From Takakia lepidozioides (Eukaryota > Streptophyta > Takakiopsida > Takakiales > Takakiaceae), in assembly GCA_030704615.1 (NCBI GenBank), contig CM060732.1, positions 41,645,053 to 41,709,052 on the forward strand: a stretch of 64,000 bases of DNA, written 5' to 3'. The first letter of the stretch is position 1. Each line of letters begins with the position of its first letter. Below the pieces are notes generated by a model. It saw only the letters and a list, made by a program, of their open reading frames with translations, was not told the DNA's origin and searched no databases. The position numbers were made by a program, and so were the translations under genes. Positions 48,417-60,029 of the stretch are shown here, piece by piece.

Positions 48417-50011
48417 CTAAATAGCAACCTCTTGGGCCTTGTCCGCCCAATCTGACTGTGGCATATCCTCCACTTGCTCCGCCATAGCCACCTTGAGAAC
48501 ATCCTCTGAGCAAGAAACATTCTCAACCTTTTCAAAACCCTTGGCCACCCTGGCCTCCAACTGATCCTCAGTCCATGACTCTCCCCACTCCTCATACTGT
48601 TGCTTGAGAGATCCAATGACTCTCTCTTTGCGCATCTCATCCCACATCTGCCACGGGTGTTTGCACCCCATGATCCTGTGCTCGCCCCCACTCAATGCCT
48701 CCATCGTCCCGGTTGGCAGAGATGGTGCAATATCCAATGGAAGTGCAGAAGTAGCCGCTAATGCTTGCAATCTCCGTTGCTCAGCCATGCACAAGCCAAT
48801 GACCCATGTCAAGCAATTGAGATCCATTGCCTCACCAACACCTGGCGTCGTGATGCCTCTGACAGAGTTGGCACAGCTGTAGTGCCCGTGACAAATCTCA
48901 TTGCCCGCTCTCACTCATCCGCATTGGGCTCCACCAATTGTTGTAGCACACTGTCCCAAATCAACCCAGGGCCATTGTCTCTAAAAGCATGAGATGAGGG
49001 AAAACTCATGAGCGTAGGCAAGGCTACACGTGGCTGCCCCACTCGATTTACCACTGCTAGAGGTGGACGGTCATCATGTCGCACCCTCTGTGGTTGCCTC
49101 CCTTGGTCCAAAATGCCCTCAACTGTGAGGTTGGGTGACCGTTGAATGGAATCATAGGCTCTCTTGAGCAACTCTGGTGGTGCAAGATTGGTCCACCACA
49201 ACCTAGGCCTATGTGCCCATGAACCCACTGCAGCTGCATCCAACAATACAGCTGGTCCAATCCATGACCAGATCTGATGCACACTGGCCATAACCATGGC
49301 CCGAGAATCCCCCATGAGAGGAATATTCTCCAGGATGTAAGGTAGAGGTTGCACTTGCCTCGCCTGTAAGTCACGCAACACTCTCAACATCTCCCAAAAC
49401 AAATGCAATCGTGCATCATGCAAGCCATTCCCATGACCTGCGGGAGAGTGTCCTTGGCAAAGCCATCCAGCTATCACCGAGTCAATGGAACCATGCCGGT
49501 CCAAATCTTCCGCCCCCAGCAAGGTAATGTCTGCTAGCAAGGCCTTTTGATACCCTTGAATTGCTGAGAGAGGCAACAACTCAGGATATTGGTGTGTGAG
49601 CAAGACGATGTGGCGCATAGAAATACGCCGAGCTATCTCAACCTTCTCCACATACAAGTACTTGCGTACTTTAATCCATGTTTATAACACTCCTGCAAGC
49701 CCAGTGCTCATGCCTCCAAACAAGTCTAGCAAACAAATCCCTGAGTCAGGTGGTTGCCAGGTAATGGGCACTGTGTCCAAAGGAGCTAACTCAGGAGGTC
49801 CAGGTGATGTCACTAAACTCCCCTCAGTCATGAATGGAAAGGCCTCCTGCCATGCTTGGTGCACACACTCGCCTACTACTCGATGCAAATTCCCAACCGT
49901 ACCCCACAGTGGAATATGCACATGCACATGAGGAAGCAAATCAGCCTTGTATGCCAATTGTTTGTCCTCATCAGGTGATGGCCTATCATTTGCATGGCTA
50001 TTGCCCTCCAA
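48417..50011 (-). pseudogene. C5 cytosine DNA methyltransferase domain inside the gypsy element
   Basis: Motif I is CLLDLFGGMSTGL (about 49740-49700), followed by one in-frame TAA at 49682. Motif II is YVEKVEIARRI. Motif IV with the catalytic Cys is DSVIAGWLCQGHSPAG, with Leu where PCQ is usual, followed by GLHDARLHLFWEMLRVL. Motif VI is YILENIPLMGD, motif VIII is AHRPRLWWTN, and motif X is VLGEAMDLN (about 48840-48815) after a TGA at 48912 and a frame shift. A helical C-terminal extension follows to 48417. Such domains methylate CG sites de novo in the charophyte and dinoflagellate retroelements studied. This copy cannot be translated whole. Confidence 0.8.
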
Positions 50012-50955
50012 GAGCTCACCACCCCTAAGAATGCAGCCAATGTAGGCATCATGTTCCTATGATCCACCGCTACATTCCCAATAAACTGCACTGGGAGCAG
50101 TGCACGTCGGCCATCTCCTGACTGCCATTCCGGCATGTAGGATATCGTTTCCTCCCAAAAGTCTAGAGTGAATCCCATGGGGTATAACACCGCCCCACCA
50201 ACAAGCACATCATAAGACATCGCGTCGGTAACGATGGCTTTAGCTCTCATGACTGAGCCGTCCGTAGGATGATCCGGCTGCAATTGAATGAAGAGCTCAT
50301 GGCGTGTAATCCCTCATGCCTTCTCTGAACCGCCCAAAGATGTTTGAATTTGGAAGGGGCAAGGCTCCAAATCCGCCTCTGAAAGGCCCAAGCCTGCAAT
50401 TGCTGCTCTTCCAAACATCAATGGTTGTGCTCCCGAGTCCAACAAGACCCGTAGTGGCCTATACCTCCTCCCGGCTGGGCCACCCAACTGAAACACACCA
50501 TCCTGATTGTCCACCAGGACTACCCCATGAGTCACCATACTACACTCAATGGTTGCTCTAGCTGGCAACTCCTGCAACCTTGCAGCTGCCGCTTGCCATG
50601 GTGCAGCTGTGGCTGTCTTCACCTTTGAGTCTAGGGCATCCATGCACTGCACATTATCCGCTATCCCCACTGATAGTGCCGATGCATCACCACTCTCACA
50701 GAGTCTAGCTGCTAGTCTGAATACAACAGCTGGCCGAATCCCTGGCATTGCAATGGTCATTGCAGAAAATAATGGAGCTTGACAAACCGCCATGGCCGCC
50801 CCCAACAATATACTGGCTGCACCTTGCTTTTCAGCACCACCCACTGGCATTTCCCGAGCCACACCAACTCTCCCTACTGGCACTCGTGGCTCTACCTCTG
50901 ACACACTTGGGCGAGCGGGTACCATCGATAGCGTAGTTGGCACTGTCTCAGCCAA
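49876..50955 (-). pseudogene. Gypsy aspartic protease region, frameshifted
   Basis: Frame 50955-50314 carries the retropepsin active site (VLLDSGAQPLMFG, at about 50450-50410). After a frame break, frame 50283-49876 holds the second half of the fold (SYDVLVGGAVLYPMGFTLDFW). It leads by another frame change near 50045 into the methyltransferase region. Confidence 0.7.
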
Positions 50956-51261
50956 TGTAAGGACTATGGAAGCCTTGTTTGTCGACTTGCTTCCCCCATT
51001 TGTGGATCAAAATCCACATCTGCTCCTCTTGGCTCAGGAGCACGCGTTGCTACTCGAGTGACAGCAGTTGCAGAGTCCACATGCAATGGTCCTGCAAGTG
51101 CGGCTCCACACATGAAGCCCATACCAATCTGGTCTTCCCTAGGCATAGGAGATTGTGCAGGTGGGGGTTGAACCTCAAGCCTTGGAGCTGGCGCAACATG
51201 CGTAATGGCCATGGTAGCAAGACGTTGCTCTAGCTAGGCAAGCCTATCCACCATGCCTTGG

Positions 51262-52272
51262 TCATGACCTTGACCTTGAACCTTGTGTTCCCTGGTTTTG
51301 GATACGACCTCCACTGCAACCTCTGCCTCCTCTACCTCTCTGGACTACATTGCCTCGTCCTCGGCCACCATTGTTCCCTTGGAACTGGCCTGGCCGTAGC
51401 TCAGGATGCAAGTCATAACAATGGGCCTCCTCATGCCCATACTTGCTAGAATGTCCACACTGTAGTTGTGTAGGCTGTGTCTGTGCCGGCCCTTTGCCTC
51501 TCTCTGGGCAATCTCTCTTAGCATGGGGTCCTCCACAATCCCAACATGTCACACCCGACTGTTGTTGGCCTGAGAATGAAGGAAGTGACCTCTGCAATTG
51601 AGATCCTCTCTGTCCTTCCCTGGGCTTCGCCTGAGCCCCCTTGCTGCCTTGAGCACGTTGGGGGTAGTGGTTGTTGTTGGCTAGGAGCCCCGCTTCATTG
51701 TGTCTCTTTATCAACCCCACCATGACCACTCGCTCCTCCACCATATTGAGCTCTATCCGCTCTGCCAGCAAAAATACATTTGCTAAGGTGGGTTGGTCCA
51801 CTTGTAGGAGAGTTGCATCCCGCACCATTCTCCTCAGCTCCTTGTCCAATATCCCATACCAGAATTGGACTGCTTGAACTTTCGTAACCCCTTGGGTTAC
51901 ATTTATCAATCGGCTCATGCGCGTGTAAGCCTTCCTTAAACTCTCAATAGGCTTGCGTTGGAATTCTTGCAAGCTCCGCAATTTCTCCGTCCTTATCCCC
52001 TGGTAGTTTCTCCTCAACTCCTCGAAGAACTCCACAACTGGGTCAAAGGCAGGCATGGGTGCTGGTGCTACAGCAGGAGCTTGAGTGGATTTCCCATCTC
52101 CATCTTTACTTATCCCACTACTAGTGCTTACAGTTGGGGATGTTGGTGTAGCTGCTGGTGTCGCCGCTGCCCTTGTGCCTCTAGTGATGGAGATATAGTC
52201 AGGTGACCAATATTGTCGCCACTCCTCAATCTCCACCTCATTTCCCCGCCTAAACTCATGATAGTCATCCAT
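51262..52272 (-). CDS. Gag-like protein of the gypsy element
   Basis: An intact 336-codon frame from ATG 52272. The retrotransposon gag fold is seen at about residues 80-190 (FFEELRRNYQGIRTEKLRSL, QFWYGILDKELRRMV). A zinc knuckle CX2CX3HX4C follows (CWDCGGPHAKRDC), then a Gly/Arg/Gln-rich nucleic-acid-binding tail. It would form the retrotransposon particle. It is the only undamaged frame of the element. Confidence 0.8.
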   Translation of the reverse strand: MDDYHEFRRGNEVEIEEWRQYWSPDYISITRGTRAAATPAATPTSPTVSTSSGISKDGDGKSTQAPAVAPAPMPAFDPVVEFFEELRRNYQGIRTEKLRSLQEFQRKPIESLRKAYTRMSRLINVTQGVTKVQAVQFWYGILDKELRRMVRDATLLQVDQPTLANVFLLAERIELNMVEERVVMVGLIKRHNEAGLLANNNHYPQRAQGSKGAQAKPREGQRGSQLQRSLPSFSGQQQSGVTCWDCGGPHAKRDCPERGKGPAQTQPTQLQCGHSSKYGHEEAHCYDLHPELRPGQFQGNNGGRGRGNVVQRGRGGRGCSGGRIQNQGTQGSRSRS

Positions 52273-53458
52273 AGGTGGCCCCTCAAGGTGCTAAAACAAC
52301 CCCTTCCATGCCATAAAAGGCGTAAACAGTTGTGGATTACGCATCTGCTGCAAATCACACCAACTATCAAACTCTGGTATGAAATCATCAAGCTCGATGG
52401 TGCCCACAGCTCCAGAGTACCGACGTGGCCCCTTGGTAGCTCCATACATTTCCTCCATCGTATCCTACAACAATGGCAAGGAAATGGCTTCCACCTTCGG
52501 CGAGAATCCTCCTAACTCTGAGTCTGAACCTTCATCAGAAGACACTGAAAGTAAAGGTGGCCTAAACCGCACACTTTGTCTTGTAAACCCACTAGTATCG
52601 CTGGTGCTCGTACCGGCACTCTCCTCATCAGCTGGTGGCACCTCCGTGATGAAAACTCACACTCAAACCGGCTATCAACTTTTCTCTAATCCCCACTTTC
52701 TACAAGGTAACCGGGTAGAGAACCTGTTGCGGCTACTGGTTCAAGCAAGAATAATAGGTTTCTAACGTAGACCTGTACCTGCACCTGCATCCACCGCAAG
52801 CACTCTTATGGTCTGCTGGTCATTAACCCAGCCTCACCATAAGAGAACAATGATGGTCTGACTGGTCATCACCCCAGCCTCACCACCGACAGCACGCTCT
52901 AGGATTGACCGGTGATCAAATCCGGACCAACCTCCTATGAAAAGAAGCGCCCACACAAAACTAACATGGCGCACAGTCAAGCATGCAGGTGTAGAGGGGA
53001 TCCAAACACAAGAAAATGAAAACAGTAACTCCCCCACACCAAAAACACTCCACAGTGTGGCTCCTGCAAGACACCCCAGCCCAAATCCGGATTGACTCTT
53101 GCCTCCACCTACGGAGAGGTTTTGGCCTACAGAGAGGGTGGAAGACGACAAGGAAAAGAGACTAAAGCAATTCCTATCACAGCATGCTCTCATCCCACTA
53201 CCCTATCTCCACACTCTCTTGCTTAAGCGAATGGACAAGACCTTTCAAAGATCTTTCAAAAATAATTCTCTATACTGAGAAGGTGCCTACACATAACTTG
53301 TCGAATTTTGGAAGTTCTTCCGATTCAAGTGAGTTTAGATATTGTACGTCAGTGCTTTGACACATGTTGCGACATTGAGACTGGGACTGAAAATTGGCGA
53401 GTTTCTTTGTTTTGGGGGGCTTGGGGTGCACATACTACCCTCAAGTCACTGCTATGCC
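52273..53458. other. 5' side of the gypsy element and spacer
   Basis: This should contain the element's 5' leader and LTR, but no LTR pair or tRNA primer site could be recognised. A short imperfect repeat (tggtcat..accccagcctcacca) occurs twice at about 52810-52885. Confidence 0.4.
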
Positions 53459-55180
53459 ATGGACCTTGATTCGACCTTGCCAATAGGTGACATGTTGGGA
53501 TTGGGACCTCTGGAAAGTATGTCTGCTTTGTCTGTTGAGGATTCCGATAGTGACACCTATAATTTAGACATGGATTTTGACCCGGATGAAGATATGAGGG
53601 ACTGCCCGGATGCTCACCTTGATCCTGACCTATGGGACTTCTGTGTGGATACTGGGAAGGCTACCCAGGAGCTTGGCCTCTATGATTTTGCCGGAATCTT
53701 GGTAGGAGTAGCCACCTATTTGCAGATGATATGTGGAATTCAACTAAGTCTCAGTTGCTAGAGGTATGTTGGAGTGGGGGTGACCGAGGGCCTAACTTTC
53801 CTTTTGACGATACAAATTCACCTATGGATTTCTTCAATTTGTTCTGGTCTATCTCCGAAATGCGTACGGTTTGTAGCATGACAAATTTGTATGCCTAGAC
53901 CTTGGATGACAGAAGCCGGATGAAAGGAGGGAAGTGGTGGTATCCCGTCAGTGTTCCTAAACTGAAAGCTTGGTTGGCAGTTCACATTCTCATGGGAATA
54001 AAAATATTGCCTAACACTAGATTGTATTGGGAGGCCAGTGCTGACTTTTTCAGATGTCATTTGATTGTCAAGATCATGAGTAGGCATAGATGGGAAGCCA
54101 TTCTTAGATGTCTGCATTTGATGGACAACCGCACAGTGGAGGTGGATAAGGGGGCCCCTACTTATGATAAGATTACCAAAACCAAATGGCTGATAGAGCA
54201 GCAAAACGACCTGTGTGTGGATGAGATGATGGTGAAGTACATAGGGACTACTTCAATCTCCAGCAATATATGAGCGAAAAAATTGTCAAATGGGGTATAA
54301 AAGTTTGGTGCTTGGCTGGTGGGAATAGCAGATATGTGCACTGAATGGAAGTTTACCTTGGGAAAGATGACTCCAGCAGTGGGCAAGGATATTTAGTAGT
54401 GACCAGACTCTTAATGGAAGGCTTTGAAGGGAAAGGACACATAATTTTTTACAATGGATAACTTCTTTTTCAGCCCAAAACTTTTCCTAGATTTGGTGGA
54501 CAAACAAATCTATGCTACTGGGACTATGAAGACTAACCGTGTTGGCTTTCAATCATGTCTGGACTTGGGGAAGTAAGGAGAAAGGGGGACCATGGAGTAC
54601 GACATATATATCCAACCAATTGGTTGCATTGGCATGGGTTGACAAAAAGTGTGTGATCATTTTGTTGAGTACTGGCGCTTTCAGCCCTGTAGGTCAAAAA
54701 TTGTTTTGTTGAGAGGTGACACAATGCAGGCGGATGCGGAACTGTTCTTACCTTTCCTATTCTGAAACACTACCAACAACATATGAGAGGGGTTGATGTG
54801 CATGATCAATTGAGAGGCTATTACACTGTTCAAACCCGAGACCCTAAGTGGTGGCACCGGCTATATTTTCGTAGTGTGGATATCTCTTTGGTCAATGGTT
54901 ACTTGTTGTATGTGGTTTTCATGAAAGGCAAGGGCAAGAAGCCACGATCTCACATGCACTTCAATCTTGAAGTGGCGAATGGCCTGACCGCCGGGTGGGT
55001 TGGTTCCCAGGAGAATAGTGGTGGAAGGGATAGATGTTCCAAACTTGCATGCCCTTCACTTCTCCCAAAAATCATCTAGAAGGAGGAAGTGTGTGCAATG
55101 TGGTATCCGCCAGAGGTACTTTTGTGCCACTTGTGGAGATGCGTCCATGTGTTTGTGAACCTGCTTTGTCAACCATCACA
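53459..55180 (+). pseudogene. piggyBac-like transposase remnant
   Basis: From ATG 53459 an acidic N-terminus is followed by piggyBac blocks in three frames: SPMDFFNLFWSISEMR (about 53820), LKAWLAVHILMGIKILP (about 53960), LRCLHLMDNRTVE (about 54110), and CVDEMMVKYIG with the first catalytic Asp (about 54215). Next come KFTLGKMTP, MDNFFFSPKLF with the second Asp (about 54453), MRGVDVHDQLRGYY with the third Asp (about 54785), WWHRLYFRSVDISLVNGYLLY, and a C-terminal Cys-rich finger (CVQCGIRQRYFCATC, about 55095). Several stops and shifts make it inactive. Terminal TTAA and inverted repeats were not found. Confidence 0.8.
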
Positions 55181-55479
55181 GCCCGGTGTGAGTGCATGTG
55201 AGTTTCCGTCCATTTTTTGTGTTTATCTTCACATCCTTTGTTTGTGTCAATGGCTGCAGTGACATGGAGGAAGTGTCTGCCTTGCGGTTATCATACCAAG
55301 TGGTGGTGCTTAGTCTTACTTTCAATAGCTAGGATAGCTATGAGACACTTGTACTAATTGAGTCTTGGCTAGAGAGAGAGACATACAAAGTTCAGATTGA
55401 GTCTTGGCTAGCTGTAGTTTGATTTAGAAGTCTGCTGTAGTTTGTAATTGTTGACCTGATGTTGCTGTGATGCAGGGTT

Positions 55480-58400
55480 GGTGGCGAAGGTAAATTCTGA
55501 ACAATACCCTCGTGGACATGTATGAAGGGAGTGTTTGACAGTATGGCTGAACAAGATGTGGGTGTCGTGGAGTGCGATGATTGCAGGATATGCACAGCTA
55601 CGGCGTGGGATGGAGGCTTTTGAGAACTACGACCAAATGATGTGCGAAGGGGAGAAGCCCGAGCACATCACATTTATTTGTATTTGCAATGTGTGCAAGC
55701 ATGGGAGCTCTGGGAAAGTGGAAAGAGGTCCATGGTGACATCGTCAAAGCTGGAATTGTACCAGATGTCATCATGAACACTGCCCTGGTGGGCATGTTTG
55801 TCAAATGTGGGTGCATTCAGGATGCGAAGGGAGTTTTCCACACTCTGGCTGAACGAGATGTGGTGTCATGGAACGCCATGCTTGCAGGGTATGCACAGCA
55901 GGGGCACGGGATGGAGGCTTTGGAGACCTATGAGCAAATGATTGGGGAAGGGTGAAGCTCGACCACATCAGGTTTGTGTGCGTTTGCAGTGCGTGTGCAA
56001 GCCTGGCAGCCCTGGAAAAGGGCAAAGAGGTGCATGGTTGCATCGCCAAAGCTGGATCTGTACCAGATGTGATTCCCTATGGATCAATAGCTACAAGAAA
56101 CCTGCATGGTAGATGGTCAACTAAAGGCTGCAGCTGCAGTGGCACAGTTCATGAAACCAGGCACCTCAACCATGACCACAGCTTCTGAAAGAGGATCAAG
56201 AGAGGGAGTCCACAATACCTCTTTTGGCACTTCTGGGCATGTGAAGATGCTTTGCGGCAGGCAGACTGATAGAGGGTCTACAGACTTAAAACCAATGAGG
56301 CATTTCAGCAAATTGAGGTACGGATGTCTGTCCCTTGCTTAAGTGCAACAAGATGGAAGAGTCTGGACGTTGGAAAGCAGGTGCACACTTACATTATCCA
56401 AAGGAGATGCACGCCAAATGTTTTTCTACTCGACACCCTTGTCTCCATGTATGTTAAGTGCGGGAGCATCATGGATGCTCACCAAGTGTTCAACAGAATG
56501 CCTCAACGATCTTTGATCACGTGGAATATAATGTTGGCAGGATTTACCAAGCATGGGTGTGTTAGGAATGCTTTGGAGACCTCTGAGCAACTGTTGCGCG
56601 AAGGGGTGAAGCCCAACCACATCACGTTTGTTTGTGTTTGCAATGCGTGTGCGCAAGCTTGGGAGCTCTGGAAAAGGGGAAAAAGGTCCATGGTGTGACA
56701 TCATCAAAGCTGAATTTGTACCAGATGTCATTCTGAACACTGCCCTGGTGGACATGTATGCCAAATGTGGGTGCGGCAAGCCTGATGCGAAGGGAGAGTT
56801 CGACAATATGGCTGCACGAGATGTGGTGTTTTGGAGTGCCATGATTGCAAGGTATGTGCAGCATGGGTATGGGATTAAGGCTTTGGAAACCTAAGAGCAA
56901 ATGATATGGAAAGGGATGAAGCCAGACCAGGTCATGCTCATTTGTGTTTATAATATGCACATGCGAGCTTAGCAGCCCTGGGAATGGTCAAAGAGGTTCA
57001 TGGTGACATTATCAAAGCTGGAATTGTACCAAATGTCATTCTGAACATTCCCCTGGTATACATCTATGCTCACCAAGTGTTCAACAGAATCCCTCAACGA
57101 TCTTTGACCACGTGGAATATAATGTTGGCAGGATTTACCAAGCATGGGTGTGGTAGGAATGCTTTGGAGACCTATGAGAAAATGCTGCACGAAGGGTTGA
57201 AGCCCAACCGCATCACATCTATTTGTGTTTGCAATGCGTGTGCAAACCTAGGAGTGTTTTGTTGTAGTGAATACTTTTCTGACCCCAGTCAATGGTGGGA
57301 CAATCAAGGCAAAAAGGTGAATGCCTGTTGGATTACAGAGAGTAGAAGATGCAATTGAGCATAGGAACTAGTGTGATAAGTTGAGTTGGGTGTTTCCTAG
57401 AACAATTCGAGGCTTTCATTGTCAGCTGCTAACAGCAAGGCAAGGGTGAATGCTGAAGGAGCAGGGATAGAGTGTGGGTCCAGATTCATCGAAGAGGGCC
57501 GGACTTCAAGCTCCTACGATTCCCTGTGGATCAATAGCTACTAGCAACCTGCATGGATAGATGGTCAACTGGAAGCTGCAGCAGTAGCGGTGGAATTGAT
57601 AAATCAGGCACTGCTAATGAGGGCACCTTCTTCAACACATTTCACCCTGTTGTTCCTTCTTATCAGAATCAACCCTAAGTTTCCATGTTGAATTCTGCAT
57701 GTTAGCTGGTTGAGTGAACCTTTGATAGTTTGGAGTGACTTGATATGATACTGCCAATGTGACAACAGGAAAGTATCCAGAAACAGGTAATAGAGATGAG
57801 GAGAAGCTGTGGAATGGATACTTTTCTTACCTAGTCAACGGTGGAACAATCGAGGCAAGAAGGTGAATGTTTGTCTGATTATAGAGAATAGCAGATGCAA
57901 TTGAGCATAGGAACTAGTGTGATAAGTTGAGTTGGGTATTTCCTAGAATAAATCTAGGCTGTCATCGTCAGCTGCTAGCAGCAAGGCAAGGATGTATGCA
58001 TGATTTGTGCATAGGCATGGATAGCTAAAGGAGCGGGGATAGAGTGTGGGTCCATATTCATCCAAGAGGGCCAGAAAAAGGTCCATGGTGACATCGTCAA
58101 AGCTGGAATCGTACCGGATGTCATTCTGAACATTGCCTTGGTGACATGTATGCCAAATGTGGGTGCATTAAGGATGCGAAGGGAGTTTTCAACACTATGG
58201 CTGAACGAGATGTGGTGTCATGGAACGTGATGCTTGCAGGGTATGCATAGCAGGCCGGACGTGGTATGGAGGCTTTGGAGACCTATGATCAAATGATGGG
58301 GGAAGGGGTGAAGCCCGACCACATCACATTTTTGTGCATTTGCAATGCATGTGCAAGCCTGGCAGCTCTGGAAAAGGGCACAGAAGTCCATGGCAACATT

Positions 58401-58492
58401 GTCAGAGCTGGAATTTTACCAAATGACATTCTGAACAATACCCTCGTGGACATGTACATGCAAAAATGTGGGTGCACCCTATCCTGTTGATT
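55480..58492 (+). pseudogene. Tandem array of broken PLS-type PPR modules
   Basis: At least six near-repeats of a ~300-bp module read as pieces of PLS-class pentatricopeptide repeat protein. The longest pieces are 55689-55955 ([49 protein letters not shown]), 56324-56698 (VKCGSIMDAHQVFNRM), 56984-57358 and 58266-58490. Intact PPR proteins bind organellar RNA. Here no piece exceeds about 125 codons, frame shifts recur at the same place in several modules (after NACAS), and there is no E or DYW end domain. Non-coding blocks are duplicated too: 57270-57510 and 57815-58075 are copies, as are 56070-56150 and 57515-57600. It is a family-derived pseudogene cluster. Confidence 0.85.
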
Positions 58493-59274
58493 TGTTGTTG
58501 TGCTGGAACAGTAGCAAACGTAGAAAGGCATACGCATTTTACATCTGTTACTATCTTCAGTGCATATGTAGTGTCCTTCGCACTTTGTCATACTATTGTT
58601 TGAGGAGCAGATTTTGGGACTCCGGTACTATATTGTAAATTTGCTGGCAGCAGTTTAAGAGAAGCTCTTACATCTACTGTTGTCTTTAAGTGCCTATGTT
58701 TTGTCATTTGCACTTGCTGACTTTGTTCTTTCATGTGATTCTTGCCTGTGAATAAAGCATTCATTTGCAGAGTCATTTTTTGTCTCTTTGTTCTTCCCTT
58801 TGTTCTTCTCTTTGTTTAGTATTGAATAATACTAACCCTAACGAGACAAGCATAACGAGATAAGCATAGTCGTGGCTCTGACTATCCAATACATTTAAAA
58901 GTTCAAAACAACCCCTCATATGACACCACGTGTCCATATATCAACATGTCATAGTCAAGATCATGATTGCAAGACCTCCTCAATACATGCCACGTATCCA
59001 TATATCATAATGTTTGTAGTCAGAACAATGACTGTAAGACTCACCGAATGAATCAGCTGCAACTAAACCAGGCTACCAAAAAAACCAACACGATTTAAAT
59101 ATTGGACTAAAATTTAAATATTGGACTAAATCCTCCATCTAAAAGACCTGACTAATAATTAACCGAGAGAGAGAGAGAGAGCTAGCGCTTAGATTTGAGA
59201 GGTTCAAAATTCAGGTGTGCCTTGATCTTCGAGTTTCTATTCTTCCTGTGCTTCCAATTGATATCTTCTTCCAC
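58493..59274. other. AT-rich spacer, no gene
   Basis: A few short direct repeats occur (aaatattggactaaa twice at about 59096-59128, and catgtc/catatatca words). A GA run lies at 59165-59181. No coding signal. Confidence 0.4.
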
Positions 59275-59998
59275 CTACACCGGAGATGGCCACGGGCTAG
59301 ATGGGCCACCAGTGATCGGGGACGGGAAGGTGGAAAGTACAGCGTTCACCAACTCTGGAGCAGATGATGTCGTGCCATCCCTAACTGTTGTCGAATCTTG
59401 TAAAAGCCCGATCTGCTTCTCTTCAGCACATCTGCGAATAGCTGCCAATAAACAACCCCAAGCCTTTTTCCCCTCAACCCACAAATCAACACAAATCCTC
59501 CTGAGCACCACTCTAAGATAGAGAAATTCATTGTCATACCACTTTGCACATCGCATTTTCCATAGATGCCAAAGGGTTAAAGCTCGAAGAGCAGACCAGA
59601 CTGAGCATTTATCCCAGATTTTTCCAGCCTGCAGATTAAGCAAGTGAGAAGAGATAGAAGAAGGAGGAATGATCTTCCAAGGGGCATAGAAGGCCCTTAT
59701 CCTTGACCATAAAGATTCAGCCAAACAGCAATGAAAGAAACCATGCTCTAGACAAGGTTTCCTCTGCGTTGACACTACACAGCTTACAGCAAAGAGGGGG
59801 AAGAGAAATGTAAGCTCCGAAGGATAAGATCCTATGGGTAAGCCTCCATAAAAAACCCGAGATCTTAGCAGAGCGAGTCTTTAACCAGACATCTCTCCAA
59901 ACTTTGCAAAGTATGAAACTTGAGCTTTGACCAAGCTTTTTGAGTGACGAGATGATTTTCCCTGCTTCTGCCTCCCACATAGAAATGTGGTATGGCAT
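59275..59998 (-). mobile_element. LINE (L1-type) 3' remnant with zf-RVT domain
   Basis: Frame 59998-59717 shows the reverse-transcriptase zinc-binding region of plant LINEs (VWRDVWLKTRSAKISGFLWRLTHRIL, C..C near CCKLCSVNAEETL). After a one-base frame break at about 59758 the frame 59775-59275 continues (CLEHGFFHCCLAESLWSRI, ALRALTLWHLWKMR). The catalytic reverse-transcriptase domain is missing, so the copy is truncated. A (TA)n run directly abuts its truncated side. Confidence 0.75.

Positions 59999-60026
<28 letters not shown>
59997..60026. repeat. TA microsatellite
   Basis: Uninterrupted (TA)n of about 28 bp at the 5' edge of the LINE fragment. Confidence 0.95.

Positions 60027-60029
<3 letters not shown>

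Larger units (their letters stand above)
46934..52272 (-). mobile_element. Degenerate Ty3/gypsy retrotransposon carrying a C5 DNA methyltransferase
   Basis: Minus-strand order is gag, protease, C5 methyltransferase, reverse transcriptase, RNase H. Integrase and both LTRs are not found. The left end is cut off after the RNase H domain, next to the 46890-46940 foldback. Five or more frame breaks and in-frame stops show that it is dead. Gypsy elements with an inserted cytosine methyltransferase were described from charophytes, and a different retrotransposon class with one from dinoflagellates. Confidence 0.85.

Noticed and set aside
58836-58850. Telomere-like ctaaccctaa
   Set aside because: A single short occurrence without tandem repetition.
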